A stretch of 64,000 bases of DNA, from NCBI GenBank assembly GCA_014621425.1, contig JAANBB010000183.1:1-64000 (forward strand), given 5' to 3'. Made by a program: the position numbers and the translations under genes. Origin of the DNA: Cylindrodendrum hubeiense. Lineage: Eukaryota > Ascomycota > Sordariomycetes > Hypocreales > Nectriaceae. The notes under the pieces were generated by a model, which searched no databases, was not told the origin of the DNA, and saw only the letters and a list, made by a program, of their open reading frames with translations. How positions within the stretch are numbered: position 1 is the first letter of the stretch; the number at the start of each line of letters is the position of its first letter. Positions 1-9,953 of this stretch are shown in pieces.

Positions 1-184
1 ACCACTCAACTGTGACCCCTAGAACACCCTGACCAACATTCCGACGACAGCACTGGACGTACACGGGGTCTTCAACACCACCACAGCACGGCTGATCGGG
101 TCCAACATAAGCCTTATCCCCGGAAACCACTGGGCGACGTCCCTTCTCTTCTCTCCTCTCTTTTGACTTGCATTCACTCTCTTT

Positions 185-1843
185 ATGCCTCGGCGACCCA
201 ACCACGGCCAAGAGGTCCATCTTCTGCGAGACCACGAGCGCATCTCAACCAAGTCCCCCATCTCCAACGACGACACCACATGCACCCGCGAATCCCGAGC
301 GAAAGGCAACCCCGGCAGTGTTGGTACCCGCGGCCCGAACACCAATCCGATCACCGTTTCAAATCCCGACGGTAAACGCGACGACGAAGACGACGAGGAC
401 GAGGACAGCAGCTGGTACGAGCTAGACAACATGGACTCCGAAAGCGCCCGCCGGCCACCCTTCAATCGCCCTACCGATGGGCGATCCGAGACACCGCTGT
501 TGCGCAAGCAGCAATCAGACGAAGAGCGCGGTCGCGCCGGCTTCTCACCAGCGAGCGACGATGATGGCCGGAGATCAAGCCACGGGTCCAGCCGCAACGC
601 AAGCCCCTACCACAGCGAGATGGTCCAGCGACCATCCTTCAGCCGGCGCTCAACGATGCGCAGCCGCAGTCCACGCACAGCGGCGGCGGCCGAGAGCAAC
701 ACGACGCGCAAGAAGTACACATACGCCGCCTTCTTCCTCGTCGTCAGCCTAATCGCCTTCTGCATACAAACGGAGCTGAGCGCCTACATTCAGCACGACC
801 TTGGCTGGGACAAGGCGTACTGCATGATGTACTTCACCCACGGCTCCTGGGTTGTGCTTTGGCCCGTCCAGCTTGCCATTCTGCGCATCCAGAAGCGCGA
901 CCTGCCCTGGCCCGTCTTCTGGAAGCGCCACCAGCAGCTGCTGCGCACTACGGCCATGATGATCGAGACGCAGACGCTCGACGTCTTCCGCATCTCCGTC
1001 CAGCAACGGGCCCGGCCTCTTCGCTACATCGTCCGCTTCACGGCCATCATTACTTGCTCCCTGACCGTTGCGGGGCTGAGCTGGTACATCGCCGTTAGTC
1101 TGACGACGCCCTCGGATCTGACGGCCATTTACAATTGTTCCGCGTTTTTTGCCTACGTATTTTCCGTGCCGATTCTCAAGGAGCCTCTGCGTCTCGACAA
1201 GTCCGTGGCCGTCCTCATCGCCATCGCTGGCGTTCTTGTCGTTGCATATGGAGATACCAAAGATGGCGCCAAGAGTGCTGAGGCCAGCAACCGCTTCTTC
1301 GGAAACCTCGTCATCGGTGTTGGTTCTGTCCTTTACGGCCTCTACGAGGTCTTGTACAAGCGGTTCGCTTGCCCGCCCGAGGGGGTCTCACCTGGCCGAG
1401 GTATGATCTTCGCCAACACCTTTGGCTCATGCATCGGCCTTTTCACCCTTACGGTCCTGTGGATTCCTCTGCCCATCATTCACTTCCTTGGCATCGAAAA
1501 ATTTGAGCTACCTGTCGCTTCTACCTGCTGGCTGATTCTCTGCGCCGTTTTGGCCAATGCCACCTTCAGCGGCTCATTCCTCGTCCTCATCTCCCTCACA
1601 TCCCCGGTCCTTTCATCCGTTGCCGCCCTCCTGACCATCTTCATCGTCGCCCTTGTCGATTGGTTCATCACGGGTGAGCCGCTTAGCTTCGCCGCCATCA
1701 TCGGCGGGGCCATGATCATCGTCGCCTTCCTCGGCCTGACTTGGAGCACATATCGTGAGATGCAGGAGCACGAGGCCATGGAGCCCATCGTGGATCTGTC
1801 GGACAGTGACAAAGACGGCGACATCAGCAGTGATGAGGACTGA
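185..1843 (+). CDS. DMT/EamA-type membrane transporter, 10 TM
   Basis: Intronless reading frame of 552 codons. The first ~160 residues are hydrophilic, acidic and Ser/Arg-rich (a DDEDDEDEDSS stretch and a Ser-rich segment), as in cytosolic tails of fungal vacuolar-type transporters. About ten hydrophobic helices follow, starting near residue 178 (KYTYAAFFLVVSLIAF). They form two repeats, with the EamA-like segment IYNCSAFFAYVFSVPILKEP near residue 318 and a matching end, GEPLSFAAIIGGAMIIVAF, near residue 500. The tail is acidic. This matches the drug/metabolite transporter superfamily (SLC35F / yeast YML018C-like, vacuolar or Golgi membrane); the substrate is unknown. Translation could also begin at the in-frame ATG at 431, which would remove 82 residues of poor-looking sequence. 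The family call is firm; the exact start is not. Confidence 0.85.
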   Translation: MPRRPNHGQEVHLLRDHERISTKSPISNDDTTCTRESRAKGNPGSVGTRGPNTNPITVSNPDGKRDDEDDEDEDSSWYELDNMDSESARRPPFNRPTDGRSETPLLRKQQSDEERGRAGFSPASDDDGRRSSHGSSRNASPYHSEMVQRPSFSRRSTMRSRSPRTAAAAESNTTRKKYTYAAFFLVVSLIAFCIQTELSAYIQHDLGWDKAYCMMYFTHGSWVVLWPVQLAILRIQKRDLPWPVFWKRHQQLLRTTAMMIETQTLDVFRISVQQRARPLRYIVRFTAIITCSLTVAGLSWYIAVSLTTPSDLTAIYNCSAFFAYVFSVPILKEPLRLDKSVAVLIAIAGVLVVAYGDTKDGAKSAEASNRFFGNLVIGVGSVLYGLYEVLYKRFACPPEGVSPGRGMIFANTFGSCIGLFTLTVLWIPLPIIHFLGIEKFELPVASTCWLILCAVLANATFSGSFLVLISLTSPVLSSVAALLTIFIVALVDWFITGEPLSFAAIIGGAMIIVAFLGLTWSTYREMQEHEAMEPIVDLSDSDKDGDISSDED

Positions 1844-2506
1844 GTCCTCTGGCTGATGCGGCTTACAAATCTTGTTTTCAATTACTTGTATTCTGGGCCA
1901 ATGGGTTGGAGTGACAGCGCCGGGTTGCATATTGCGCGTTTATGTCGATTTACACGTTGCCTTGCATATTGCTTGTGAATGGGTTCGGATATACATAATT
2001 ATCACGGTGTTGATTATGAAGCAGCTGGGACTTGCTGCAGAGTTCGTGATGGTTCTGTAATAGTTGATGGGAACGGGACCATGGATAGATTTGCGTTCAG
2101 AGACGAACGCCATTACTGATAGAGTCTCAATGACTTCACATTATGTTGTTATTATTCGGGTTGGAACGCTCGTGCCGCTGAGTATGGAATGGTAGAAGTT
2201 CTCACGAAACAATTTGACCTATTCATCTCTTATTTTTTATTGAGAATCAATAAATTACCCTGATTTGGTATTTGCAATTGCATGAACAGCACGAAGTGAG
2301 TTTCAGAGATCTTACAAAGGTCAGGGATAGAGAGGCGGGAGAGGAAGACACGGATGTTAAGTTGGCTACATTGCCTAATGCGAAAGAACGGTTGCAGTGC
2401 GCGCATCCATTTACAACTATAACCATACCAACGTTATTAATTCTCTCCTAGAGAGAGAAAATGGCAAAAATGACAAAAATGATGTGAGCCCGAAGGCTGA
2501 TGCTTT
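1844..2506. other. Intergenic, 3' flank of transporter
   Basis: No coding signal seen. The part next to the tRNA holds T-runs (read on the minus strand, about 2462-2482) that suit a Pol III terminator for the minus-strand tRNA, and a short TTCTCTC/GAGAGAA inverted repeat near 2441-2459. Confidence 0.5.
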
Positions 2507-2577
2507 GCCCCGTACTGGAATCGAACCAGTGATCTTGTCATTACTAGTGACACGCTATACCACTTAGCCAACGGGGC
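2507..2577 (-). tRNA. tRNA-Thr (anticodon AGU)
   Basis: Read on the minus strand, the 71 nt fold into a full cloverleaf. The 7-bp acceptor is GCCCCGT/ACGGGGC, the D-arm is GCTA/TAGC with the GG of AGTGGTA, the anticodon stem is TGTCA/TGACA with loop CTAGTAA (anticodon AGT), and the T-arm is ACTGG-TTCGATT-CCAGT. There is no intron. T-runs follow at the 3' end. It lies 39 bp beyond the stop codon of the F-box gene and on the same strand. Confidence 0.95.
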
Positions 2578-2616
2578 CTCTTAAGCTAAGATGTCTGAAT
2601 CGTGGCCCCAAACGCC

Positions 2617-4008
2617 TTATGCCCGCCCTCCCTGCCTGACAAAGTATCCCTCGCCCTTCATTTTCCAGCCATTGAGCCCATGCACTTGGACATACTGCAT
2701 TGCCATATTCCATGCTTCCTCGGTGGATGCATCGCCGCTCTCAAATACTTGGAGCTTCTTCCACCCCGACTCTACGTCTCGGTCAAAGACCTCGCGCATC
2801 ACAAGCGAATATGCAGTGTCACACTCAAGCCACAGGTCGGTAATATCAATATGCGCCAGGCGGCCGTTTTCCCAAAAGTCGAGGGCCTTGGGCATGATCT
2901 GGATAAATAGGTGCTCAACCGGGGGGCAGTAAGGGAGGACGACGTCTCGAATGTGGCGGGAAAGCGGGAAGGTACCAATGTATGAGAATGACTTGAGGGT
3001 CTTCTGGATATGGTTGAATGACGAGTCGGAGGAGTTTAAGATGATGGGGAGGAGAGTAGGGGCGGAGTAGTGGAAGAACTCGTAAGCGGAGTAGACGGGG
3101 ATAAACGAGCCTTCATTGACAAGTAGCGATGTCCAATCTCGGATACCGAATAAATCACTGGGAACAGGGTTCCCGGTAGCCCCTTGGATGTTCGACGGTA
3201 AGAGAGCAAGGGCGTCTGCAGCGTCGCATTTTTGTGTGAGGGAACGCGATGTTCGCGACAATGACACGATGTGATAGTGACTATTGAAAGCCCACTCACT
3301 TGTCAAGTCTACACTGCGACTCAAAAGCGAAGAGATGATATCTGCCGAACTAATCAACGTGATTCGAAGTGGATCGAGTTGTCCAAAGATGGTGTGCCAC
3401 AGCCAGTTATTATCCCAATGTGGCCGAGTCGCTGCGTCGGTTTCTCTTGCACTCCGGCCATTCGCTGAGACGGGACGCTGCGTCGACGAAGCCTGGGGCG
3501 GTTGAGAGAGGACAGACCAAAGGAGATTGAAAGACATGGGCGGCTGCAGCGGGCTCTCTTCTGAAGGCAATAGGCCCCAAAACTCCCCGTCGGCGTATCT
3601 GAAGTTTCCCGTCCCCTTTGGAGGATCTATGAGGATGGTGAAGTTTTCTACATCCTTCGACAGACCGTTGCGTTGTAGAAAGTCTAGAATCTCGATTTTG
3701 GAGGCGATGTCACCATCGTTCGGTTTGTAGAAGCGCTGGAAGGACCAGACGACGTTGCGGAAGAGGAGCTGCAAAACCGATCGCCTCCAGAGGCGGCAGA
3801 CCAGAGAGGCGTTCTTAACGGGGGTGTCGATTCCGGTGTCAGCGCCGGTGCTGACAGGCCGGGCGACTTTTGTCGGGTCCTCACGCAACTTCTCCTGAAT
3901 ATTTGAAGGTGAGTCGAGGAATCCGAGGATCTGAACGAGGAGCTCGTTCGGGAGGCGCTCGATGAAGGGCGACGGCGGCACCGGTATTGGGGCGGGAGCC
4001 GGCTTCAT
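2617..4008 (-). CDS. F-box protein
   Basis: Single-exon gene of 463 codons. After a Pro-rich start, residues ~14-75 form an F-box (FIERLPNELLVQILGFLDSP, then NASLVCRLWRRSVLQLLFRNV), the Skp1-binding module of SCF ubiquitin ligases. The remaining ~380 residues contain no WD40 or obvious leucine-rich repeats. They resemble the many fungal F-box proteins whose substrate-binding part is lineage-specific, with alternating hydrophobic segments such as VEHLFIQIMPKALDFW that recall a degenerate LRR. Inferred role: substrate receptor for ubiquitination; the target is unknown. The start is the first ATG after upstream stops. The tRNA-Thr gene follows 39 bp downstream, so it may lie inside this gene's 3' UTR. 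Confidence 0.85.
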   Translation of the reverse strand: MKPAPAPIPVPPSPFIERLPNELLVQILGFLDSPSNIQEKLREDPTKVARPVSTGADTGIDTPVKNASLVCRLWRRSVLQLLFRNVVWSFQRFYKPNDGDIASKIEILDFLQRNGLSKDVENFTILIDPPKGTGNFRYADGEFWGLLPSEESPLQPPMSFNLLWSVLSQPPQASSTQRPVSANGRSARETDAATRPHWDNNWLWHTIFGQLDPLRITLISSADIISSLLSRSVDLTSEWAFNSHYHIVSLSRTSRSLTQKCDAADALALLPSNIQGATGNPVPSDLFGIRDWTSLLVNEGSFIPVYSAYEFFHYSAPTLLPIILNSSDSSFNHIQKTLKSFSYIGTFPLSRHIRDVVLPYCPPVEHLFIQIMPKALDFWENGRLAHIDITDLWLECDTAYSLVMREVFDRDVESGWKKLQVFESGDASTEEAWNMAMQYVQVHGLNGWKMKGEGYFVRQGGRA

Positions 4009-5562
4009 TTTAGAGAGATGCTGGCTCGCGGGTTTCGTCTTGGATGTGTTCCGCTCGAGACTCGGTGAGCGAGTTGCCTGATGCCACCACCTTCAGGAGA
4101 AGAGTCATGAATTTCCGGGTTAGAGGAAGAGGGTACCAACAGAGCTGATGACGAGGGCCCCACGTTGCGTTGTCCCCATGCGCAACGCTAGCTTCGGCAG
4201 ATCGGAGAGGGCGCCACTTGGTTCGAAGCTTATCATCTAAAGCCGGCTTTAGGCATGCAAACACTCGATCATGCCCTCGATCTGATGTTTGCTTTTGTTT
4301 CCTAATAAATAAAAATTCATGAAATGCAAATCCGTGCCGCGTTACGATTGGGGGCGCCCGAACTCGGTTCATCATGCGGCCGCGCCGTGACAAGGTCCGG
4401 GTTGTTTCCATTGTCCAACCACTCCGCGAACCCACACACCTCGACTGCACTCGATGTCAGCCTTGGCAACGTGGCGGGCTAGGAATGTAACCCCAAGCTG
4501 CAGTTGCATCGCCGGCAGCCTGCTCAGTCCAGTCACAGCAAAGTCACCGGCCGCAGCGTCGCACTGGGGGAATCGGTGCCCAAGCAGTTGGGTCTAACCC
4601 GTTTACGTCGTCCGGGTTGGAAGTTCTGCGTCTGTACGGCCTCCCAAGCCGGGGTAGACACGGAGTGCTACCTTGCAACGTGAGGAGCGGCAGCAGGCCT
4701 GGTGACTTGGTGATGAACCCGGACACTGCTACCCCGAAGGTGTTGGCGGATACTCCCGGGAAACTATCCGTAATGTCGTCTAGTCAGCTCGCGAGATCTC
4801 GCTCCGACCCATGCAACCGTCGACTCACAACCGTCGACTCAGCGCCGTTGGGCATGCGCCTCCTTGGGACGGTGGCCGGGTGAAATTACACATGAATGGC
4901 ATTATCGAGTTTATTTTTAACACATTCACGTTGACAGATGCTTCAAATAAATGAGAATGAACTCTTTGAAGGTGCCGATTGGGTTGCTGACAGCCGTCGG
5001 CAGACAAGGGTGACGTGCCAGGGTGTGAAGTTGCAATGAGGAGCGCTGGTTACGCAACAAGAGCAAGGTAGAAATTTCAAGACCCTTGCCACAACAAGAC
5101 CCTTGCCACAAGGCAAATGTTCTCTCAATATAAAAGGAGAGAGGACAATATAAAGTGAACATGCCTCATACTACACCATCGCGTTCTCATTTGCTGGAGC
5201 CCTTTACTTTATTAAGAGGGTAACTTACAACTTTCACTCTGCGCACTGCTAGGAAAGAAGAATTGAAGATGAATTGAAGCTAGTTCATCGGTGGGCTGTG
5301 CGTGTTACTATGAGCGCCGTTTGATCTTGTGAGCTGAGGTTGAGGCCAGTGCAGACTGCCTGCCAGTGCTAGACAGCTGCCACAGTAGCCTAGCTCGGAC
5401 TTGGCTGCCTCGAATCCTGCCACGGATTCTGGCATTTCCTTAACTCCTGCCTGCATCACCCAACCGAGCTCAAGCGAAATTTCTACAACTCACATTTTCC
5501 TTGGTCTTGCTGCTATCGCCTCATCGCCAGCCCAAGTTGTTTCTCTCCCTCCCGCAAGCACG
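4009..5562. other. Intergenic, 1.55 kb, no gene seen
   Basis: Promoter-side flank of both the F-box gene (-) and the next gene (+). Open frames here have no family resemblance. A short direct repeat, CAAGACCCTTGCCACA, occurs at 5078-5093 and again at 5095-5110. A second, AACCGTCGACTCA, is duplicated near 4816-4842. Confidence 0.5.
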
Positions 5563-6493
5563 ATGCCCTGCAAAGATGACGCCCAAGATGGCGAGGGAAT
5601 CTCCGTCTTAGGCCCTGAATCCCTTACCACCATGAACAAGACTCGACACGAGGTTTTGGAACTGGCCTACGAAGAGTATCTGAAAGGCAGAATCCTCAAA
5701 GTTGATCCCGTCATAACCCCTTCTTTGGAGCTGCTCTCACACCTCGATCTCACTTTAGAGTCCAGTCGCGACCCTGAGACCAACGAGATCACCGAACTGC
5801 AGATCAACAAGGCCTCCAACCCAGACGCCATCAACTTCATGGCTTAGTGTCCTCGGAATAAATGCGTTGTCTTCAAGGGTGAAATGAGCTTGTTTGGTCG
5901 CTTCATTGACTTTGCAATGGCCCTTGTCAAAGGAAAGGAGGCTGTCGGGGGTTTCAAAGCGCCAAGCGAAATTCGATTTCCATCCACTGGGTTGGGGCAG
6001 GGCCTGAGTTACGAGGAATTCGCCGCAAGGGTCGAGGTTGTAGAATATGTGATGTGGGTCATGGACGCTGATAGCGACGATGGTAAGTGTTGTGAGTTTG
6101 AGAATAATCGAATAATACTGACCATTTTAAGAAGGGGGAGCAGATGAAAGCGCTCTTGAACTTGGTGCCACGTTCCAAAGCAGTCAATCACTTTCGGAGA
6201 GGTCCACGTCAGTCGATGATACGGAGACCTCCGGGACCGAATTACTGACGAACAATACATCTCCAACGGCACAAACTCTACTGAAACAGACGAGTCCAAC
6301 GAGTGGCTCGAGCTCTTCGCTGTCTCCTCCCCCGGAAATTATTACGACACCACCATCCATGGAACACTACGATATTCGAAAGAAGGCTGAGTCTAGCTCC
6401 AGTGGCACGATTTCCCCAGGCAGGACTATCCCTAAACCGAAATCGCCAACACCACCATCACGGAATAGAAGACGCAGAAAGGGAACGAAATAA
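5563..6493 (+). pseudogene. Unrecognised gene with one in-frame TAG (pseudogene or recoded)
   Basis: The frame opens at ATG 5563 (MPCKDDAQDGEG) and runs to an in-frame TAG at 5845-5847. It then continues in the same frame without another stop (CPRNKCVVFKGEMSLFGRF and onward) to a donor GTAAGT at 6083. The 49-nt intron ends in AAG at 6131, with a second acceptor 3 nt later. The second exon continues in phase through a Ser/Thr/Pro-rich tail ending in a basic RNRRRRKGTK before TAA 6491-6493. With the TAG read as an amino acid the product is 293 residues. I recognise no family. Residues ~25-145 look like a compact mixed alpha/beta region and the rest looks disordered. The intact splice phase and clean downstream frame argue against old decay. 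The stop could be a mutation, a base error, or a UAG edited to UGG. Confidence 0.5.
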
Positions 6494-6961
6494 GTATATG
6501 TGGTTCGTACGCAAACAAGTCCTCATCTCGCTATTTAAGGACAGTCGATGTAAAGAGTTCAAAGAGACGATACCGTTAAACCCTGGCATGCTTCAAAGCC
6601 AGGTCGAGGCAGGTGGTCGCGAGGCGCTGGAGATGGACTCGAATGGCTAAAAACGGGAGGTCGAACATTTGCTTTACAGAATGCACAACTACCGCAAATA
6701 TATTTTCTATGAGCAGTTGTGACTGCCAGATCGTTCACTCTATCAAAGCCACTTGAGAGACACTTTAAACGGATATAATAATCAGAAAGTTGTGTGATAA
6801 TATTGGTTGATTGATTAATGCAAGTCTATGTTGATCTAGTGTGATCATTCGTATTCTAAAACGCCAGCTAATGCAATGCTTATTAAAAACAATTAAGGAG
6901 AGAAGTGAAGATGCCCATCGTCGACCAAATTATCCCATCATTAAGCTCGTAAGGATATCGT
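6494..6961. other. Intergenic between convergent genes
   Basis: AT-richer 3' flanks of two convergent genes. No coding or RNA signal seen. Confidence 0.5.
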
Positions 6962-7439
6962 TTAGAGACCGCAGTTCTTGGCGCTGATCTTGGTGGCCTT
7001 GGCGTTGACGCGACCGAGCTTGCCAGCCTGGCCGTGGGTGAGCGCGTTCATGGCAGCGAGGCCGATGTTGAAGCCGCTGGCAGCGTGATCGATGGCGAGA
7101 ACGTTGACAGACTTGCCATTGTACTCGAGCTTCCAGCAGGTGCCACAAGAGGGAGAGTTCCAGCCGGCAATGGCGTCGATGCCACCGATGTAGGGGAACT
7201 TGGGGAGGTTGCCCTGGGTCTTCCAGTTGGGGTGCTTGGTCATGAGACCGTTGCTGCCGTCGGAGCAGGAGACGGCAGTGAGGGAGCGAGACTTGTCATC
7301 GTAGCCGGTGTCGTAGGAGACTAGAGTATGGATGTTAGTGACATGGTTCGAGATGTTGGCATGGTTGGGAGGACTCACCAGTGACAGCCGAGGCGGCGGT
7401 GGCCAGGGTGAAGATGCTGAGGATGCTGGACAGCTGCAT
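6962..7439 (-). CDS. Cerato-platanin family secreted protein
   Basis: Two exons (7439-7379 and 7320-6962) joined across a 58-nt GTGAGT...TAG intron give 139 residues, the usual size of the family. Residues 1-18 (MQLSSILSIFTLATAASA) are a signal peptide. The mature protein starts VTVSYDTGYDD and carries the family hallmarks CSDG, GWNSPSCGTCWKL and the final KNCGL, with the four conserved cysteines that form two disulfides. Known family role: small secreted double-psi beta-barrel proteins (Sm1/Epl1 group) that bind chitin fragments, act at the cell surface and trigger plant defence as elicitors. The gene stands alone between two non-coding stretches; a TATA-like box lies 169 bp upstream. Confidence 0.95.
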
Positions 7440-7607
7440 GTTTGCGGTAGTGTTGGTTGGAGGGTGTAGTAAAGGTTGATTAAAGCGAGTGTTGGAGGTG
7501 TTGGAGGTGATGGAGGTGTTGAAGATGTTGAGGCTGTAAGGCTTGAGTGTTGAGAGTGTGTGATGATGTTCCAAAAAAGAGGTATGTAGTGTTGGGTTGC
7601 CGGTCCC

Positions 7608-7613
7608 TTTATA
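7608..7613 (-). promoter_or_regulatory. TATA-like box of cerato-platanin gene
   Basis: The minus strand reads GTATAAAGG here, 169 bp before the start codon, a spacing typical for strongly expressed fungal secreted-protein genes. This is a sequence match only. Confidence 0.4.
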
Positions 7614-9953
7614 CTCGGAAGCTTACACTTTGCACCTTGTAAACTTCAAAACAAACATGCAGCTTACCATGACGAGCGTCGCCAATCAGCCACTCCACAT
7701 CTAGAGGCTGGGTCGATTTCCCCGAATAGTGCCAGACGCAGACGCCGGACGCCGGCCGGAGGATCAGCCATCCCGCCGGCGCCTCTGACTCGGGTGTCAC
7801 GGCGGAGAGTTGGGGTTGGCCTGCAAGGCGAGAATCTATTTGCGTCGCAGGCGGGCAGACGATGGCTTGCCATCAGTCTGTTTTCCCTCCCGACCATTGC
7901 CCTATGCGGCACAGACTGGCACAGACTTGCACAGACGGGCATAGACTGGCACGGCCCAGATCGCTTGGTCGCTCTGCCCGCGCCTGATCAGGTGTGGCAA
8001 GGAGTCCGTTGTGGGGCAGCCGCCCTCGTATTCTGAACACCCGCTCCGCCCGGCGCGCCCGGGCCACAAGCCATTAGAACCTTTCGAAGGCCCGTCAGTG
8101 CCTTCAGCGGGCTTCTGGACCCCCCGTGGGCCCTGATGGACCCGGCCTGGAAGGGATCTTGCTTGGTCCTCTGGGGAAGCAATGACCTCACCCGCCGGCG
8201 CACTCACTAGCAAAATTGATAGCTCCAGCGCGAGACCGACCCAGCTCGCAGTCTAGTCGTGCCATGCGCCGCTCGAGGGCGCGCACCGCTGAACCCGTGA
8301 ACCTTTCCCTTCCGAGGCTTTCGGAGCGAAGCCCAATACGTCATGTCTAGGTGCGTCTAGATGTGTGATCATCTTCTACGTGGTCTTGCACATGACGGAT
8401 TCGGCAGTGCCCCCCGAATGAGGCTTGGGAAATTCCTCCGAAGCCCAACTCATCGGAGATCTACGAGGCTCAGGTGCCGAGGGATTGGAGGAATATGGAG
8501 GATCATGGCCCAATCCGGGACACAAGATGCATCGCTCTTAGTCAAACACGAGAAATGCTGCCCATCAGAGGTCTCACCGGCAACCGCATTGAAGATCAAC
8601 GGGAACGGTGGTCTGCGTCAATGTTACATGCTGGGGCTCCAATACAACGTTCCAGTACAGATGAATGACTTTAAATTTGTTCCGACATAGAGTTCGAAGC
8701 AGTCATCAAAACGAGGTTGGCTTATGAGCAAAGACCTTTCACTAGGGGAAAGCTATCCCACGTGTTTAGCTGTTGTTGACATCAAATGGGGCCCGCGGGG
8801 GTCGTCTATTTTTGGGACGGGTGGACTGTGCGACATTCCAGCCCCGTCAGAAGCTACAAGTGCCGTGGTCCGGCGAGCTCACAATTTTAAGCTCGGCGTC
8901 CCCAGGCAAAACGGCATGATGGGGTATTTAGGTATAGGTTTTAGGCTCCGTCACTTGTCATGAATTTGACAAGTGAGGTGCCTTTGCGTGTCGCAGGATT
9001 GCTTACATCGCTGTTGTGATGGACCGGACTGCGGACAGGCAAGCTGCTTCTTGTCTTGTAGCTTCAGATGAGTGTCACACAGTGGCGACCAGGCTTCTTG
9101 GCCTAAGAGTCCCAAGTCACTGCATCGTGCAGTTTTGACAGCAGCACAGCTCTTGACGGAACATTTTCAACCGGACTGATCATGCTCAACAGTTTTGGGC
9201 AGTTCCCAACTCATAGTCCTTGCACTGACATCAAATGTTGATTTATTCTTCCTCAAGGTCACGCGAGTTCCGGCGGGCCGGCGCTTCACATGCGTGCATG
9301 GCCTACTGCGGCATACTGCAATGCTGTGCTACCGGTGGCTTGGATCAGCAGCTTCGCGTCGTCGGCGCCGGGCAGGTCAGACGGCAACAAGTGATGAGAC
9401 AATGGCGATTTTCCCACGGGGTAGCAGCCGGAAATTGGTGATCCCACACTCATGTGTTGAACGATGTGCATTTCATGAGCATTCATGTGCATCTCATGTG
9501 CTTCCTTCAATCCAATATCAGAGTGTTTTAGCTGAGACAAGCCAGACCGTAGAAGACATGGCAGACAGGTGCCGGCCGATCACCCGACAAACTCTTGGCT
9601 CTTGCCGGATTTAGCACAGGGAAAAAACCCTTCTGGCCAAGGAGTTGGGCCAATGGGACGGCGTACATAAGAGACTCCGCCGCACTGGCTCACGAGGGAC
9701 GAGTAGGGGCACACCGCGAATTTACCCCGCCAGGGCTTGCTTTGCTTGGGGCTCCGTCATCGGCTAGAGCACGTAGTAGCATCTCGGCCAGGATGAGTGG
9801 CCGTCCGCTGAGCAAACTTCTCCCAAGGAGCCAAGGAGCCGGGAATCTTGAGACTTAGCCCCAATTGCGCCATTGGCCTCGTCTGGACCACCTCGAATTC
9901 CGTCGCTACCAGCCCACCCGGGTGATCGATTCCCTACTGTTTCAACCACAGTC
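7614..9953. other. Gene-poor stretch, 2.3 kb
   Basis: No coding sequence that I can support. It holds an imperfect repeat of CAGACTGGCA-like units near 7912-7952, a perfect 10-bp inverted repeat at 8951-8976, and near 9450-9500 several copies of CATGTG. The right end is the promoter of THR1. Confidence 0.5.
8951..8976. repeat. Perfect inverted repeat, 10-bp arms
   Basis: TCACTTGTCA and TGACAAGTGA flank a 6-nt spacer (TGAATT). The function is unknown; it could be a transcription-factor dyad or a small hairpin. Confidence 0.6.

Noticed and set aside
19..597. 192-codon minus frame at the left edge
   Set aside because: Antisense to the low-complexity Ser/Asp leader of the transporter; Ser run comes from GAC/GAG repeats on the other strand.
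4010..4450. 146-codon minus frame just upstream of the F-box gene
   Set aside because: Different frame from the F-box protein, no recognisable motif; likely 5' flank.
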